A DNA stretch of 64,000 nucleotides from Halorubrum sp. CSM-61 (lineage in GTDB: Archaea; Halobacteriota; Halobacteria; Halobacteriales; Haloferacaceae). Below the pieces are notes generated by a model. It did not search any database and had not been told where the DNA came from. It saw only the letters and a program-made list of their open reading frames with translations. Numbering within the stretch: position 1 is the first letter of the stretch; the number at the start of each line of letters is the position of its first letter. Of this stretch, positions 62,610-64,000 are shown piece by piece. Position numbers and translations under genes: made by a program. The stretch is taken from positions 61,975 through 125,974 of the forward strand of contig NZ_RJJW01000011.1 in the NCBI RefSeq assembly GCF_003781945.1. Direction: 5' to 3'.

Positions 62610-63359
62610 TCAGCGTGTTGGCGGGGGATCTTCGGGCAACCGTTCGTCGGCGATGTGCTGCTTCGCCAAGTGTTCCTCCGCCCGGCGGAGTCGGTAGGTG
62701 AGCGTCGACCGCGGCACGTCGAGATGCTCGGCCAGTTCGCCGACGTCGACTTCGCGTGGGGACTCGTAGTACCCGTGTTCGACGGCTGCCCGGAGTGCGG
62801 CCTCCTGCTCCGGCGACAGACCACTTTGCGTCTCGTCGCTTCCCCCCACCGACGAAGTCGTGTCCGCGGTTCGGAGCATCTCCATCCGGGCGCAGTCCCC
62901 GACGGCGACTTCGAGGGCGTCGAAGAACGCGGCCACGTCGCCCTCTCCGGAGTGGATGAGTCGCCACGTGTAGTGGCGGCCCTCGTGACGGGTCTCGAAC
63001 AGCACGCCGTCGCCGAGGTGGTCGCTAGCGATGTGGGGGACTGAGGCGCAGGTCGGAGTGCGCTCCCAATCTGAGTAGAGGATGAGCGCGTCGTCCGTGC
63101 GGTCGAGGACGCGGGTGGTCTGTGTGGCGCCGCAGTCCTCGGTAGCCAGACAGTCGGCGTAGTAGTCGCTGGTGAGAAAGGCGTCCTCGATGGCGTCGAG
63201 TGCGTCCGGAGTGCCGGTCGCGTGGTCGACTCGCCAGAGCTGCTCCGCAGTGGCGTGCAGCGAGAGCGAGCGGACGCGGGCGTCGGGGTGGTCGGCGAGG
63301 GCGTCCGCCACCCGGTTGCACCCCGGCTCGTATTCGAGGGCGAAGACGAGTTCGCGCAT
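62610..63359 (-). CDS. HTH-10 regulator, cysteine-containing, of the metal-resistance unit
   Basis: A 249-residue regulator. The N-terminus MRELVFALEYEPGCNRVADA starts a sensory domain with several cysteines (DCLATEDCGATQTT, TPTCASVPH, GDCARMEM), possible metal ligands. The C-terminal HTH-10 reads LSPEQEAALRAAVEHGYYES and VGELAEHLDVPRSTLTYRLR. It is just upstream of the P-type ATPase in the same direction, so it is a likely metal-responsive activator. A TATA-like box is at 63381-63390, 22-31 bases ahead of the ATG at 63359. Confidence 0.88.
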   Translation of the reverse strand: MRELVFALEYEPGCNRVADALADHPDARVRSLSLHATAEQLWRVDHATGTPDALDAIEDAFLTSDYYADCLATEDCGATQTTRVLDRTDDALILYSDWERTPTCASVPHIASDHLGDGVLFETRHEGRHYTWRLIHSGEGDVAAFFDALEVAVGDCARMEMLRTADTTSSVGGSDETQSGLSPEQEAALRAAVEHGYYESPREVDVGELAEHLDVPRSTLTYRLRRAEEHLAKQHIADERLPEDPPPTR

Positions 63360-63380
63360 ACCCACGCGTAGAGGGCGGCT

Positions 63381-63390
63381 GGATATAACA
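63381..63390 (-). promoter_or_regulatory. TATA-like box of the HTH-10/ATPase unit
   Basis: TGTTATATCC on the minus strand lies 22-31 bases ahead of the ATG at 63359, a leaderless arrangement. Confidence 0.5.
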
Positions 63391-63424
63391 CGTGGGCTCG
63401 GTGCTGCCATCGTGTCGACTGGAG

Positions 63425-63712
63425 TCAGATCACGTCGTCGGGGTCGTGTTCCTCCTGCATTCGCTGGGCCTCGGCGGCGTACTGCTCCTGCAGATCGGCA
63501 TCGTCGACCGAGCCGAGATTGTCCGGGTCGGCGTCGACGGCGGCCGTCGTGTCGCGGACGTCGGTGAAGGAAGTGAGCGCCCGTTCTTTCCGGAAGTATC
63601 GTTCACCGTCTGGGGTCGCGTAGGTCAGGATGATGAGGTTCTGCTCGTCGTCGGAGTACGTCCGCTCGACGAGCCAGACGCGGACACCGTTCGAGTCGGA
63701 ATCGCTGGGCAT
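63425..63712 (-). CDS. Small conserved haloarchaeal protein
   Basis: A 95-residue acidic protein. GVRVWLVERTYSDDEQNLI and ILTYATPDGERYFRKERALT form a beta-rich core, then SFTDVRDTTAAVDADPDNLG and an acidic tail with QEQYAAEAQRMQEEHDPDD. No domain is recognised. It sits 65 bases upstream of the HTH-10 regulator and reads in the same direction, so it could be the first gene of the metal-resistance transcript or independent. Confidence 0.65.
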   Translation of the reverse strand: MPSDSDSNGVRVWLVERTYSDDEQNLIILTYATPDGERYFRKERALTSFTDVRDTTAAVDADPDNLGSVDDADLQEQYAAEAQRMQEEHDPDDVI

Positions 63713-63859
63713 GGCTGTTCGTTCTCTTTCGGGTCGGAAAGGGGTAGTGTTGGAAATGTGGTCGACAGTGGCTCGCTTGCTGAAAATCCCACATCTTTGT
63801 CATAGACACGACTCCCTCATCTTGTCCCGAATACAGGCGTCAGATCAAGTATCAGTACC

Positions 63860-64000
63860 TCACAAAGCATCCTCAGCTAGCTGTTTCTGAAGCCTGAGTT
63901 CTGTGGTGGAGCGGTTGTGCTGGGTGGTCTTGACGAGAAGATCGTCGACGAACCGACGGAGAGCTGTCGCTGTCGGCGGCGGCTGCCGCCGACGCGACAG
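63860..64000 (-). CDS. C-terminal part of an unknown protein (cut by window edge)
   Basis: A minus-strand frame enters at the right edge and stops at a TGA (63860-63862). The visible 46 residues include RRFVDDLLVKTTQHNRSTTE and LRLQKQLAEDAL, a charged helical tail that looks coded. The part nearest the edge (QPPPTATA) falls in a strong hairpin-forming stretch (63965-64000). The family cannot be told. Confidence 0.45.
   Translation of the reverse strand: MSRRRQPPPTATALRRFVDDLLVKTTQHNRSTTELRLQKQLAEDAL

Overview
The window is high-GC chromosomal DNA with an acidic proteome and short or absent 5' leaders, with A/T-rich TATA-like boxes about 25-35 bases ahead of start codons. It carries Tat-lipobox secreted proteins, HTH-10 (Bat-type) regulators, halocyanins, a split methylmalonyl-CoA mutase and archaeal CoA and menaquinone genes. 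All of this points to a haloarchaeon, probably of the Halorubrum/Haloferax side. No rRNA, tRNA or CRISPR array was recognised.

Layout. (1) 1-2800: partial HTH regulator, aldehyde dehydrogenase, TbsP-like regulator. (2) 2870-17126: a nitrous-oxide/denitrification neighbourhood, almost all on the minus strand. It holds a CGCGG-type candidate RiPP precursor coupled to an HTH-10 regulator, a halocyanin, two small DUF2249 proteins flanking a frameshifted gene, nosY-nosF-nosD, a NosB-like membrane protein, nosZ, a BlaI-type regulator and a NarO-like cysteine-rich regulator. A DUF4385 gene, a ZIP transporter and a PAS/GAF histidine kinase sit inside it. GAAC-N1/2-GTTC palindromes recur upstream of four of its genes. 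(3) 17283-36238: mostly housekeeping: aldo/keto reductase, phosphotransferase, a large unknown protein, a second halocyanin, menC-menA, an Lrp regulator, phosphopantoate-beta-alanine ligase, methylmalonyl-CoA mutase large subunit, a universal stress protein, TrkH, a decayed histidine kinase, and a flippase-like protein. A sulfatase-like protein and a glycosyltransferase (to 37283) follow. A non-coding repeat element lies at 32882-33178.

(4) 37284-38798 is an A/T-richer stretch without recognisable genes. It opens a catabolic island (38799-53035): a UGSC-family protein with its large partner, a D-2-hydroxyacid dehydrogenase, MmgE/PrpD, a universal stress protein, an IclR regulator, an MFS transporter, an SDR, an enolase-superfamily enzyme, a complete tripartite tricarboxylate transporter (TctC-TctB-TctA) and a zinc-dependent dehydrogenase. 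The parts suggest uptake and oxidation/dehydration of an unidentified (hydroxy)carboxylic acid, controlled by the IclR protein. This is the best candidate here for an undescribed pathway.

(5) 53150-59700 is a lower-GC, foreign-looking island with gene remnants, a ParB-like protein, a winged-helix protein, a zinc-ribbon protein, an SF1 (Dna2/NAM7-type) helicase, a transposase remnant and an intact IS4-like transposase. (6) 59701-63712 is a metal-resistance unit: a self-operator-like regulator, a Zn/Cd-type P1B ATPase with a perfect palindrome at its promoter, an HTH-10 regulator with several cysteines, and a small hypothetical protein. The window ends inside a minus-strand reading frame.

All family calls come from reading the sequence; no database search was run.
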